Source: Austwickia sp039812465 (GTDB taxonomy: Bacteria > Actinomycetota > Actinomycetes > Actinomycetales > Dermatophilaceae). Taken from it: a DNA stretch of 44,599 bases. Made by a program: the position numbers and the translations under genes. The notes beneath the pieces were generated by a model that ran no database searches, was not told the origin of the DNA, and saw only the letters and a program-made list of their open reading frames with translations. Below, piece after piece: positions 16,234 to 23,407 of this stretch (positions are counted from its first letter, which is position 1; every line of letters begins with the position of its first letter). The stretch is from contig JBDIAS010000005.1 in NCBI GenBank assembly GCA_039812465.1, forward strand, positions 1 through 44,599, in the 5' to 3' direction.

Positions 16234-17415
16234 TCAGCCCCGGGTGTAGTCGCGCAGCTGGGCGATGTGCCGGGACACCGAGGGGTCCATCCCGAGGCCG
16301 ATCGCGAGGTAGGTCGCGACGAAGTCTGTCGTGGCCGTCAACCCGGCCAACCGGACCAGCGGGTCGCCGGGCTCCGCGGAGAGCGTCAGGACCCGCACCC
16401 CCGCGTCCTGGGCCGTGGCGATCACCCCGTCGACGAGGGCGGCGCGGTCGGCCTCCTGCGGCGTCGCGATGTCGATCGGGGCGTCGCGCAGCAGCAGCAT
16501 CCCGAGGGAGGGCTGCGCGGGCCCGTCGAGGAACGGGTCCGCGAAGATGTCCCGCGCTCCGTACGGCATCCCGGCGCCGTCGCCGCCACCGGCCGTGAAC
16601 GGTCCGTCGAACGTCGCCACCACCTGCGAGGCGGCGTCGGGCAGCGCGCCGCACGTCGCGGGCAGGCGGGCGGTACGCGCCAGCATCGAGGCGGCCCGGG
16701 CCGCGGCCACCCCGCCGAGATCCCCCTCGCCCAGCACGACCGGCACGGTCTCGGCCAGCTCCACCGCTAGCGACTTGGCCGGGTTGACGAAGGACTCCGA
16801 CGACGGTCGGCAGGCCTCGGCCCGCTCGTCGAGGCGCTCAGCCGTGGCGGTGAGCATCCGCTCGGGCACGGATACGACGCCCGCCCGGTCGGCCGCCAGC
16901 AACACCGGCACGAGCATCGACCACATCGAGGTCCGGGACGAGGCCCGGGCGCGCCCGACATCCACGTGGACCCCGCGAGCCCGGGCGCACACGGCGGCGA
17001 GCGGGGAGTCCACCGCGCCGACGGTGACCAGCGACGCGCCGCGGCGGGCGGCCTCGCTGGCGACGGCGAGCGGCCCCGGCGCGCGACCGGACAGGGAGAC
17101 GGCCACGACCAGGTCCAGCGCGCCGACCCAGCCGGGCAGCGGAAGGTTGCGGCGGACGGTCACCGGCACGGGAGAGCTGGGTTCGGCGAGCAGGTCGAGG
17201 ACGTCCGCTACGACGGCGGAGCCGCCGAGCGAGGCGACCAGGACCGATCGCGGCCGCTCACCGCGGGCGAGTCGGTCCACGCCCGCCTCGTCCGCGAGCG
17301 TGATCGCCTCGCGCACCTGCGCCCCCCCGGTGGCGAGCGCGCGCAGCGTGTCGCGCGTGTCGATGGCCGCCAGATGCTCGAGGTCGTCCAGTGCCTTCTC
17401 GTCGATGGTCGGCAT
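16234..17415 (-). CDS. SIS-domain protein, phosphoglucose/phosphomannose isomerase-like
   Basis: 393 residues. An N-terminal SIS (sugar isomerase) fold (about 35-200) is followed by a C-terminal bacterial PGI/PMI-like domain (about 230-393). The first phosphate-binding turn SLGGSAVVADVL is present. The second loop, usually SxSGNTEET, reads SLSGRAPGPL, so the catalytic signature is degraded. It matches the mycobacterial Rv3256c type found beside phosphomannomutase, where isomerase activity is unproven. It probably helps mannose-1-phosphate or GDP-mannose supply for glycolipids and glycans, by context. ATG start at 17415, 34 bases after the Trm112-like gene on the same strand, so pmm, Trm112-like and SIS form one operon. 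Confidence 0.85.
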   Translation of the reverse strand: MPTIDEKALDDLEHLAAIDTRDTLRALATGGAQVREAITLADEAGVDRLARGERPRSVLVASLGGSAVVADVLDLLAEPSSPVPVTVRRNLPLPGWVGALDLVVAVSLSGRAPGPLAVASEAARRGASLVTVGAVDSPLAAVCARARGVHVDVGRARASSRTSMWSMLVPVLLAADRAGVVSVPERMLTATAERLDERAEACRPSSESFVNPAKSLAVELAETVPVVLGEGDLGGVAAARAASMLARTARLPATCGALPDAASQVVATFDGPFTAGGGDGAGMPYGARDIFADPFLDGPAQPSLGMLLLRDAPIDIATPQEADRAALVDGVIATAQDAGVRVLTLSAEPGDPLVRLAGLTATTDFVATYLAIGLGMDPSVSRHIAQLRDYTRG

Positions 17416-17449
17416 GCGCGCTCCTTGACAGGGAGGGTCGGGGCGGTGG

Positions 17450-17653
17450 TCAGGCCCGCTCGAAGCGGGACTCGTCTGCGAGGAGGACCGGGATGCCGTC
17501 GCGGATCGGGTAGAACCGCCGCTCCCCCGTCGAGCCGCACTGCCCGGCGCAGCGCAGCCCCGTCTCCCCGTCGGCCGCCACGGCGTCCTCCAGGACCCCC
17601 CGGCACACCGGGCAGCGCAGAATCTCGCGCAGCCACGGCGAGAGCCCGCTCAC
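17450..17653 (-). CDS. Trm112-like zinc-ribbon protein
   Basis: 67 residues. Four cysteines (C14, C17, C35, C39) in CPVC...CAGQC form a zinc ribbon, followed by the Trm112 strand FYPIRDGIPVLL. In bacteria such proteins are small companions that may stabilise methyltransferases or other enzymes; the partner here is unknown. The GTG start at 17653 overlaps the pmm stop by four bases (GTGA), so translation is coupled to pmm. The conserved position between pmm and the SIS gene suggests a role with one of them. Confidence 0.88.
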   Translation of the reverse strand: MSGLSPWLREILRCPVCRGVLEDAVAADGETGLRCAGQCGSTGERRFYPIRDGIPVLLADESRFERA

Positions 17654-19095
17654 GACGCCTCTTCCCGGACGACCGCGAGCACCTCGTTGCGGATCGCCTC
17701 CATCGTGGCGGTGTCGCGCGCCTCGACGTTGAGGCGCAGCAACGGCTCGGTGTTGCTGGGGCGCAGGCTGAACCACCACATGCCCGCCCCGTCCGCGTCA
17801 CCCGCGTGATCGACGGTCAAGCCGTCGAGGCGGTCCACGCTCACCGCGTGCGCGCGGGCCCACGCCTCGACGCGGGCGGTGGCGGCCGCGACATCGCGCA
17901 CCGTCGAGTTGATCTCGCCGGAGGCGACGTACCGGTCGTACGCGGCGACCAAGTCGCTCAGCGGCCGGTCCTGCTCCCCGAGCGCCGCCAGCACGTGCAT
18001 GGCGGCCAGCATGCCCGTGTCGGCGTACCAGAAGTCCTGGAAGTAGTAGTGCGCCGAGTGTTCGCCGCCGAACACGGCGTCGTGGCGGGCCATCTCGGCC
18101 TTGATGAAGGAGTGCCCGACGCGGGTACGGATGCCGGTGGCGCCGTGTTCGGCGATCACCTCGCGGACGGCGTGGCTGCAGATGACGTTGTAGACGATCG
18201 AGACCTGCTCGGGCGCGGCGCCGGCGGCCACCCGCTTGCCGATCTCCCGGGCTGCCACGAGGCCGGTGATCGCCGACGGGGACACCGGGGTTCCCCGCTC
18301 GTCCACCACGAAGCACCGGTCGGCGTCGCCGTCGAAGGCGAGCCCCAGGTCGGCGCCGTGCGCCACCACCGCCTCCTGAAGGTCGACGAGGTTGGCGGGG
18401 TCCAACGGGTTGGCCTCGTGATGAGGGAACGTGCCGTCGAGCTCGAAATAGAGCGGCACGACCTCCAACGGGAGGCCGGACAGGACCGCCGGGACGGTGT
18501 GACCGCCCATGCCGTTGCCCGCGTCGACGACGACCTTCAGGGGGCGGATGCCGCGCAGGTCGACGAGGGCGCGCAGGAAGTCCGCGTAGTCGCCCAGGAC
18601 GTCGCGTTGCGTGATCCGGCCCGCGGCCGGTTCGCCTCCCGGCCCCTCGACGGCTCGGGCTGAGGGGCCGGCGTCGACCAGGGCCTGTGCGACGCCGGTG
18701 ATCTCGGCCAAGCCGGTGTCCTGACCGACCGGGCGGGCGCCCGCCCGGCACAGCTTGATCCCGTTGTACTGCGCGGGATTGTGGCTGGCGGTGAACATCG
18801 CGCCCGGCAGATCGAGCGCGCCGCTCGCGTAGTACAGCCCGTCGGTGGAGCACAGTCCGATCAGGGTGACGTCCAGGCCGGTCGAGGCAACCCCGTCCGC
18901 GAAGGCCCGCGACAGCTCCGGGGAGGACGGGCGCATGTCGTGGCCGACGACCACGCCGCCGGCGCCGTCCGGGAGCGCGACGACCTCCGCGAAGGCCCGC
19001 CCGATGGCGCGCGCGACGTCCGCGTCGAGTTCGTCGGGCACGATCCCGCGCACGTCGTACGCCTTGATGAAGTCCGCCAACCGTCGCACGCTCAC
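17650..19095 (-). CDS. manB: Phosphomannomutase/phosphoglucomutase
   Basis: 481 residues of the alpha-D-phosphohexomutase family. The phosphoserine loop TASHNP holds the catalytic S104. The metal-binding loop DGDADR is near residue 250, the sugar-binding loop GGEHSAHYYF near 345, and the phosphate-binding RPSNTEP near the C-terminus. It interconverts mannose-6-phosphate and mannose-1-phosphate (or the glucose forms), feeding GDP-mannose. This matches M. tuberculosis PmmA (Rv3257c) in content and neighbours. The start is a GTG at 19095; a TAGGCT box six bases before it points to a leaderless message. It is the first gene of the pmm, Trm112-like, SIS operon. Confidence 0.94.
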   Translation of the reverse strand: MSVRRLADFIKAYDVRGIVPDELDADVARAIGRAFAEVVALPDGAGGVVVGHDMRPSSPELSRAFADGVASTGLDVTLIGLCSTDGLYYASGALDLPGAMFTASHNPAQYNGIKLCRAGARPVGQDTGLAEITGVAQALVDAGPSARAVEGPGGEPAAGRITQRDVLGDYADFLRALVDLRGIRPLKVVVDAGNGMGGHTVPAVLSGLPLEVVPLYFELDGTFPHHEANPLDPANLVDLQEAVVAHGADLGLAFDGDADRCFVVDERGTPVSPSAITGLVAAREIGKRVAAGAAPEQVSIVYNVICSHAVREVIAEHGATGIRTRVGHSFIKAEMARHDAVFGGEHSAHYYFQDFWYADTGMLAAMHVLAALGEQDRPLSDLVAAYDRYVASGEINSTVRDVAAATARVEAWARAHAVSVDRLDGLTVDHAGDADGAGMWWFSLRPSNTEPLLRLNVEARDTATMEAIRNEVLAVVREEAS

Positions 19096-19101
19096 CCGGG
19101 C

Positions 19102-19107
19102 AGCCTA
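19102..19107 (-). promoter_or_regulatory. -10 box for leaderless pmm
   Basis: TAGGCT on the minus strand, six bases before the GTG start of the phosphomannomutase gene. Confidence 0.5.
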
Positions 19108-19174
19108 GTCCTCGGCGAACTGACCCCCGTCGGGCGGGGAGCCGACGGGCGGACGGTCGTCCGCGCGGGTCGGC

Positions 19175-19591
19175 CTACTGATCGCGCAGCACCCGCAGGG
19201 CGGGGCGTCGCGGGGCGGGCGGCTCGTCCTGCGCGTCCGGCGCCTCCTGCGTGGCGCGCTCGGCATCGGTCTCGCCAGCCTCGCGGGCGGCCTTGCGCCG
19301 CCGCTTGGCCTCCGAGCCGCGCGCGGGGCGGCGGGCCTCGACCGCGTCGGCCACGGCCAGCAGGTCGTCGGTGTCGTCGCACTCGTGCAGATCCTCGACC
19401 AGGCGCACCGCGGTCCACCCCTGCGGCACCGTCATCCGCAGCGCGTGCGTGGCGCACAGGTCGTACGAGTGCGGCTCGGCGAAGGTCGCGAGCGGGCCCA
19501 GCACGGCGGTCTGCTCGGCGTAGTTGTACGTGAGGGTGGCGACGGCGATTCGGCTGCAGGCCGTCTTCGAGCACCGACGCATCACACTCAC
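19175..19591 (-). CDS. DUF3499 family protein
   Basis: About 138 residues. The N-terminus MRRCSKTACSRIAVATLTY and the stretch AVLGPLATFAEPHSYDLCA identify DUF3499, an actinobacterial family beside phosphomannomutase (Rv3258c in M. tuberculosis). Two cysteines near the start and a CxxH pair (CATH) could make a metal site. The C-terminal third (after ~residue 85) is charged and low in complexity. Function unknown. The start could be the GTG at 19591 or the ATG at 19582; a TACGCT box seven bases before 19591 favours the former as a leaderless start. It diverges from the zincin-like gene across 106 bases. Confidence 0.85.
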   Translation of the reverse strand: MSVMRRCSKTACSRIAVATLTYNYAEQTAVLGPLATFAEPHSYDLCATHALRMTVPQGWTAVRLVEDLHECDDTDDLLAVADAVEARRPARGSEAKRRRKAAREAGETDAERATQEAPDAQDEPPAPRRPALRVLRDQ

Positions 19592-19598
19592 GCCCAGG

Positions 19599-19604
19599 AG
19601 CGTA
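19599..19604 (-). promoter_or_regulatory. -10 box for leaderless DUF3499 gene
   Basis: TACGCT on the minus strand, seven bases before the GTG at 19591. Confidence 0.4.
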
Positions 19605-19684
19605 TCTCCCTCGGACGTCCGCTTCCGCCCGCACCACGCCGAAGCGCCCGTCGGCGCCCTCCCGGCGGCCTGCGAGAAGCGCCG

Positions 19685-19690
19685 TAGAGT
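19685..19690 (+). promoter_or_regulatory. -10 box for leaderless zincin-like gene
   Basis: TAGAGT followed by seven bases and the ATG at 19698; no ribosome-binding site is visible. Confidence 0.45.
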
Positions 19691-19697
19691 GGCCCCC

Positions 19698-20135
19698 ATG
19701 ACTCCCCCCGGACCCGTCCGCGGCGCCTCGCGCCGGGACCGGCGTGGCCGGGGACTGCGGGGACCGCTCGCCTGGCCACCGGTGCCCGCGATGAACTCGC
19801 GCTCCGACGCCTTCGACAACCTCGTCCTCGACGCGGTGGACCGGATCGAGCGGCGGCTCCCGAGCGGGCTGGGGGACATCGAGATGGGCGTCGAGCTGGT
19901 CCCCCCGTCCGACCCCGCCCCGTGGGAGACACAGTTGGTCCCGCTCGCGCGGCTGTTCCCGGCCGACCGAGGGCTGCCGACCCGCGTGGTGCTCTACCGC
20001 CGACCGATCGAAACCCGCGTCGAGGACCCGCGGGATCTCGCGGCCGTGGTCAACGACATCGTGGTGGAGCAACTGGCGGTCGCTCTCGGCGTGGAGCCCA
20101 GCACGCTCGACCCCGGCTACGAGGGAGACGCCTGA
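19698..20135 (+). CDS. Zincin-like metallopeptidase family protein lacking HExxH
   Basis: 145 residues. After a basic, disordered N-terminus, MNSRSDAFDNLVLDAVDRI and the following strand IEMGVELVPP match the small zincin-like (DUF1025/Rv3259-type) family. Where catalytic members have HExxHxxG, this protein reads VNDIVVEQLAVALGV, so the zinc ligands are missing and peptidase activity is unlikely. It is placed as in M. tuberculosis, divergent from DUF3499. The ATG at 19698 has a TAGAGT box seven bases upstream and no ribosome-binding site. The gene ends 16 bases from the convergent end of the sucrase/ferredoxin-like gene. Confidence 0.82.
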   Translation: MTPPGPVRGASRRDRRGRGLRGPLAWPPVPAMNSRSDAFDNLVLDAVDRIERRLPSGLGDIEMGVELVPPSDPAPWETQLVPLARLFPADRGLPTRVVLYRRPIETRVEDPRDLAAVVNDIVVEQLAVALGVEPSTLDPGYEGDA

Positions 20136-20151
20136 GGCCTACCTTCAAGGC

Positions 20152-21066
20152 TTACCCGGACGCGGCCCCGCCGCGGCGGACCCGGTCGACGATGGGCGCC
20201 GTGGCCTTCGTCGGGCGTACGGCTCCGCAGGTGAGGTGATGCGCGGGGCGCACCTCGTCGTGGCCCTCGACGATCACCGCCAGCGCGCCGTCGAGCCCGA
20301 CCTCCGCCCACCACTGCACGTCCTGGCGGTGCGCCGCGACCGTGAGGCGGGCGCGGTCCCACGGCGGCACACCCAGCAGGGTCCCCGCGGCGGCCAGCGC
20401 CACCTGCTCGCGGGCTCCGCGGCCGGTGACACCCCGGAAGTGCGCGAGGTCGGCCACCCCTCGGTCGTGCGACGCGATGACGCCGGCGGCGGTGGCCTCG
20501 CTGAGACCCCCGTAGCACGCCCCCTCGGGCAACACGATGACGTTCGCGGCGAAGCGGTCGCCGCCGGTGTGCGTGCACTCCCAGACCCGCTCCGGCCACG
20601 CCTGCGCCAACGCGGCCGCCACGGTCCGGCCGGCGATCGCGCAGCATGGGTCCTTACGCCCGTTGGCGCACACCAGGATCGGGCCGAAGCGCTCGGTGGC
20701 GGGCGCCGCCCGGGGCGCCTCGAGCGCCTCCAGCGCTGACGCCAGGGAACCGTCCTCGCCGAGCGCACCCCACAGCTCCACGCTCGGCGGTTCCGTGTCG
20801 ATCACGCACCAGCGGCGGGTGGCTCCGCGACGGTGTGCCCCGGGGCGCCGGATGAGCATCAGGCGGACGCCGCGCCGCCGGATCAGCCGGGCCAACGCGA
20901 CCTTCTCCTCCGCGGGAGCCTGCAGTCCGCCGAACGCGTCGGCGGTCCAGCCGCTCGCCTGCTCCACCAGGAGCCAGCGCCGCGCGGGCACCGCCGTACC
21001 CGCCAGCGGGTCGCCGCGCAGGCGCGCGCCGATGGCGCATCGGAAGCCTTCCGCGGGGCCGGTCAC
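20152..21066 (-). CDS. Sucrase/ferredoxin-like family protein
   Basis: About 304 residues. The thioredoxin-like ferredoxin region has CANGRKDPCC followed by a second cysteine-histidine motif CTHTGGDRFAAN, as in the sucrase/ferredoxin-like (Suc_Fer) family, which is thought to hold a 2Fe-2S cluster. The N-terminal ~100 residues are less conserved. It may pass electrons to a partner enzyme. The GTG at 21066 overlaps the stop of the upstream JmjC gene by four bases (GTGA); another GTG at 21075 is in frame. Its coupling to an iron-dependent oxygenase makes an electron-supply or iron-related role attractive, but this is inference. It is the last gene of a three-gene operon. Confidence 0.85.
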   Translation of the reverse strand: MTGPAEGFRCAIGARLRGDPLAGTAVPARRWLLVEQASGWTADAFGGLQAPAEEKVALARLIRRRGVRLMLIRRPGAHRRGATRRWCVIDTEPPSVELWGALGEDGSLASALEALEAPRAAPATERFGPILVCANGRKDPCCAIAGRTVAAALAQAWPERVWECTHTGGDRFAANVIVLPEGACYGGLSEATAAGVIASHDRGVADLAHFRGVTGRGAREQVALAAAGTLLGVPPWDRARLTVAAHRQDVQWWAEVGLDGALAVIVEGHDEVRPAHHLTCGAVRPTKATAPIVDRVRRGGAASG

Positions 21067-22283
21067 GACCGACACTCCACCACGCCCGCGAGCAACAGTT
21101 CCCGGGCCAACTCACGGGCCTGATCCGTGTCATCCATGAGGTCACGCACACGCAGCGTCTCGCCCGCCAGGAGTTGGCGCACCGCCGGAACTCCCGCCGA
21201 CGGGACGGGGACCCGCCCGGCGCGCGACCGCACCACTGCGGACTCGCCCTGGCCCTCCACCGCGGCCATGAGGTGGGGCCGTAGGGCCACGACCTCGTCG
21301 GCGGTGAGCGACTGGGCGTGGGACCACTGCTGCAGCGGGCCGACCGGGGCCGGTCGCTGCGCCGAGCGGGCCCGCCCCCGCAGGATCCGCGCGATCTCGT
21401 CGGGCGGCACGGCCGCCACGGCCTCCCGGAGCGCGTCCCGGACGTCGTCCACCTGCGCCGCCAGCTCCCCCGCGGCGCTGACGTCGACCCCGAGCGGCAG
21501 CGATCGTCGCAGCCCGGGATCGGCGGCGAGCGCGGACCCGGCCGCCTCCAGCAACGCCTCCGCGAGGTGGTGCCTCGTCCAGACGTGGACTCCGACGGTG
21601 AGGTGAATACTGACGCTGTCCTGCCCGGTCGCCGCATGCAGCACCCCGCGGGGCAGGTACCAGCAGTCGCCCGGCTCCAACGTCGCCTCGGTCGCGGCCG
21701 AGGATCGGGCGGCCTGGTCGACCAGCTCCCGGTGGTCGGTCCACGGCTGGTGCCGCAGGGGATCGACGAAGACGGGATCCCGTACGGCCCAGCGCTTCGC
21801 CCCGTGGATCTGCAGGACGAAGACGTCGTGCACGTCGTAATGATCGGTGAACCCGCGCCCCCCGGGCGGGGTCACGTACGCGTTCACCTGGACCGGGTGG
21901 CCGAGCTCGTCGGCGAGGCCGGCCGCGAGGTCGGTGATCGGCGGCCAAAGGCGATGCAGCCCCTGCAGCACGATGGTCGCCCCTGCGGCGAACTCCCGGC
22001 GGACCTTGTCGTCGCTCACCTGGTCGGACACGCCAGCGCCGACGCCGCCGCCGGTCGTGAAGGACCGGTCCGGCAGGGTCGAGCCCTCCCGCGCCAACCG
22101 CACGAAGGGGGTCCGAAGCCCCCGGCGGGCGATCAGCTCATCGACCGCGTCGGGGCCGAACAAGTGGCCGAACCTCCCGGGATCCTGCCCCTGGACCAGC
22201 AGGTGACGTCGCCCCCAGCACCGCTCGGCGAACTGATCGCGTGACATCGCGACCAGTTCGCCGAGCAGGTCAGTCGAGGGCAT
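21063..22283 (-). CDS. JmjC/cupin-4 Fe(II) 2-oxoglutarate oxygenase (RoxA-like)
   Basis: 406 residues. The JmjC core (about 95-235) contains the iron triad H148-x-D150 in FTDHYDVHDVFVLQIHG and distal H216 in LPRGVLHAATG, aligning with bacterial RoxA/YcfD-type ribosomal-protein hydroxylases. A helical dimerisation region and a winged-helix-like C-terminus follow (about 240-406). Family members hydroxylate Arg or His of ribosomal proteins; other JmjC enzymes act on Asp or Asn. The ATG at 22283 shares one base with the stop of the GAD-repeat peptide gene (TGATG) and the stop overlaps the next gene, so the three are tightly coupled. The encoded repeat peptide is the obvious candidate substrate, but this is inference; ribosomal protein L16 is the alternative. 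Confidence 0.88.
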   Translation of the reverse strand: MPSTDLLGELVAMSRDQFAERCWGRRHLLVQGQDPGRFGHLFGPDAVDELIARRGLRTPFVRLAREGSTLPDRSFTTGGGVGAGVSDQVSDDKVRREFAAGATIVLQGLHRLWPPITDLAAGLADELGHPVQVNAYVTPPGGRGFTDHYDVHDVFVLQIHGAKRWAVRDPVFVDPLRHQPWTDHRELVDQAARSSAATEATLEPGDCWYLPRGVLHAATGQDSVSIHLTVGVHVWTRHHLAEALLEAAGSALAADPGLRRSLPLGVDVSAAGELAAQVDDVRDALREAVAAVPPDEIARILRGRARSAQRPAPVGPLQQWSHAQSLTADEVVALRPHLMAAVEGQGESAVVRSRAGRVPVPSAGVPAVRQLLAGETLRVRDLMDDTDQARELARELLLAGVVECRS

Positions 22284-22588
22284 CAGCCAGCGCTGCTGTC
22301 CGCCCCGCCATCGGCGCCACCGTCAGCGCCACCATCCGCACCACCGTCGGCACCCGCGTCAGCGCCACCATCCGCGCCACCGTCGGCACCCGCGTCAGCG
22401 CCACCATCCGCACCACCGTCGGCGCCGCCATCCGCACCACCGTCGGCGCCGCCATCCGCGCCACCGTCGGCACCCGCGTCAGCGCCACGGTCTGCACCCG
22501 CGTCGCTGGCGCTACCGTCGGCGCCGCCGTCGGCGCCCGCGTCGCCGGGGCCCTTCGTGGGGTCGAGTTCATCGTTCTGGGCCGCCAT
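22283..22588 (-). CDS. Gly-Ala-Asp repeat peptide, coupled to oxygenase
   Basis: 101 residues. Residues 1-14 (MAAQNDELDPTKGP) are non-repetitive. The rest is built from four-residue units GADG, GADA or GADR, with 19 GAD triplets, 17 of them continuous at residues 31-97, so an aspartate falls every fourth position. It ends in SSAG. There is one Lys (12), one Arg (34), no Cys and no signal peptide or membrane segment. The ATG at 22588 has a good ribosome-binding site (AAGGAG, complement of 22595-22600), so the gene is real and well translated. Its stop overlaps the oxygenase start by one base. I do not recognise the family. It could be a modified-peptide precursor with a short leader, an acidic metal- or Ca-binding protein, or a disordered scaffold. 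Confidence 0.8.
   Translation of the reverse strand: MAAQNDELDPTKGPGDAGADGGADGSASDAGADRGADAGADGGADGGADGGADGGADGGADGGADAGADGGADGGADAGADGGADGGADGGADGGADSSAG
22290..22570. repeat. Degenerate 12/24-bp tandem repeats coding the GAD peptide
   Basis: Tandem 12-base units, each coding a GADG-like four-residue block. Neighbouring units often alternate GAT and GAC or GGT and GGC codons, giving a 24-base higher-order period. Variation is almost all synonymous apart from the occasional A or R in the fourth position. Confidence 0.9.
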
Positions 22589-22629
22589 GAGGGGCTCCTT
22601 TCTCACCGTTCACGGAACTTCGTGCCGCC

Positions 22630-22658
22630 AGTCTTCCCCGCTACCGACGCGTCTGCAA
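22630..22658 (-). promoter_or_regulatory. Promoter candidate for the GAD-peptide operon
   Basis: On the minus strand TTGCAG (22653-22658), 17 bases, AAGACT (22630-22635). It would give a leader of about 35 bases carrying the AAGGAG ribosome-binding site. The -10 match is only fair. Confidence 0.35.
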
Positions 22659-22693
22659 AGGGAATCCATCACCGCGTCACCACGGGGAACGGG

Positions 22694-22729
22694 GAACGGG
22701 GACCGACGTCCTCACGTCGGTCCCCGTTC
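22694..22729 (-). terminator. Strong hairpin after whiB
   Basis: A perfect 16-bp stem (22694-22709 with 22714-22729, arm gaacggggaccgacgt) and a 4-base loop, about 60 bases after the whiB stop and upstream of the GAD-peptide gene. Probable terminator of whiB; no T-tract. Confidence 0.8.
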
Positions 22730-22735
22730 TCGCGC

Positions 22736-22773
22736 GACGAGCTGCTCCGGTCTCGCGGGACGAGCTGCTCCGG
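22736..22773. repeat. 15-bp direct repeat downstream of whiB
   Basis: gacgagctgctccgg occurs at 22736-22750 and 22759-22773, a spacing of 23 bases, between the whiB stop and its hairpin. Confidence 0.9.
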
Positions 22774-22790
22774 CAGGCGCCGGCGGCGCG

Positions 22791-23060
22791 TCAGACCGCC
22801 CGCCGCTTGAGCTTGCGGCGCTCCCGCTCGGACAGGCCGCCCCAGATCCCGAACCGCTCGTCGTGCGCCAGCGCGTACTCCAGGCACTCGACCCGGACCT
22901 CGCACCCCACGCAGACGCGCTTCGCCTCCCGCGTCGACCCACCCTTCTCAGGGAAGAAGGCCTCGGGGTCGGTCTGCGCGCAGAGGGCCCTGTCGTGCCA
23001 TGACAGCTCGCCCTCCTCGACACCCGTCCCCAGACCCTGCACCAGCAGCAGCTCTTCCAT
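22791..23060 (-). CDS. whiB: WhiB-family Fe-S regulator (WhiB2/WhmD type)
   Basis: 89 residues. Four cluster-binding cysteines are C27, C50, C53 and C59 in the pattern C-x22-C-x2-C-x5-C. The turn GIWGGL (71-76) and the basic C-terminus RERRKLKRR complete the family signature. Such proteins bind a 4Fe-4S cluster and the sigma factor to control transcription. The position beside fbiA and the short length match WhiB2/WhmD (Streptomyces WhiB), needed for septation. The ATG at 23060 has a strong ribosome-binding site (GGAGGAGG). A near-consensus promoter lies at 23237-23265, giving a leader of about 170 bases. A hairpin at 22694-22729 ends the unit. Confidence 0.94.
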   Translation of the reverse strand: MEELLLVQGLGTGVEEGELSWHDRALCAQTDPEAFFPEKGGSTREAKRVCVGCEVRVECLEYALAHDERFGIWGGLSERERRKLKRRAV

Positions 23061-23407
23061 GGCCCCTCCTCCACTTCGGCTCACCCCGCCGCAGGCCACC
23101 CGTCCGCCCGGACATCCGCTTGGTCCGAACGATCCCGCGCCGGTGGCTGCGCGGGAGGCGTCCGGACGCCCCCTGGGGGACTTCCGCGAGATGTGGTGGC
23201 GACCCTGCGATGGATTGCGATCGCGACAACAATGGAATTACACGCGTGTCATCCCCGTTCGTCAAGCCGGTATCTGCTAGTGGACCAGGGCTTTCGTCCA
23301 GGACATTCGCCCGCATTGGCGCTGGTCAGCGCCCGATATGACCGATTTCCGCTGACGCCGCGCGGGGCTCCCCGGCCAGGGCGTTTCTCGTGCGGTTGAC
23401 TGGCGCC
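23061..23407. other. Divergent gap between whiB and fbiA (no gene)
   Basis: The 347 bases hold the whiB promoter and the fbiA upstream region. Small inverted repeats are ggcgct/agcgcc (23318-23323/23328-23333) and tggac/gtcca (23281-23300). No promoter for fbiA is convincing, and no small gene is seen. Confidence 0.6.
23237..23265 (-). promoter_or_regulatory. whiB promoter
   Basis: On the minus strand TTGACG (23260-23265), exactly 17 bases, TGTAAT (23237-23242), close to the housekeeping sigma consensus. Transcription would start near 23230, next to the partial palindrome ttgcgatcgcgacaa (23215-23229), which may be an operator. Confidence 0.7.

Noticed and set aside
22290..22570. CRISPR-like array
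   Set aside because: The repeats are short, adjacent and in coding frame, with no spacers and no cas genes.
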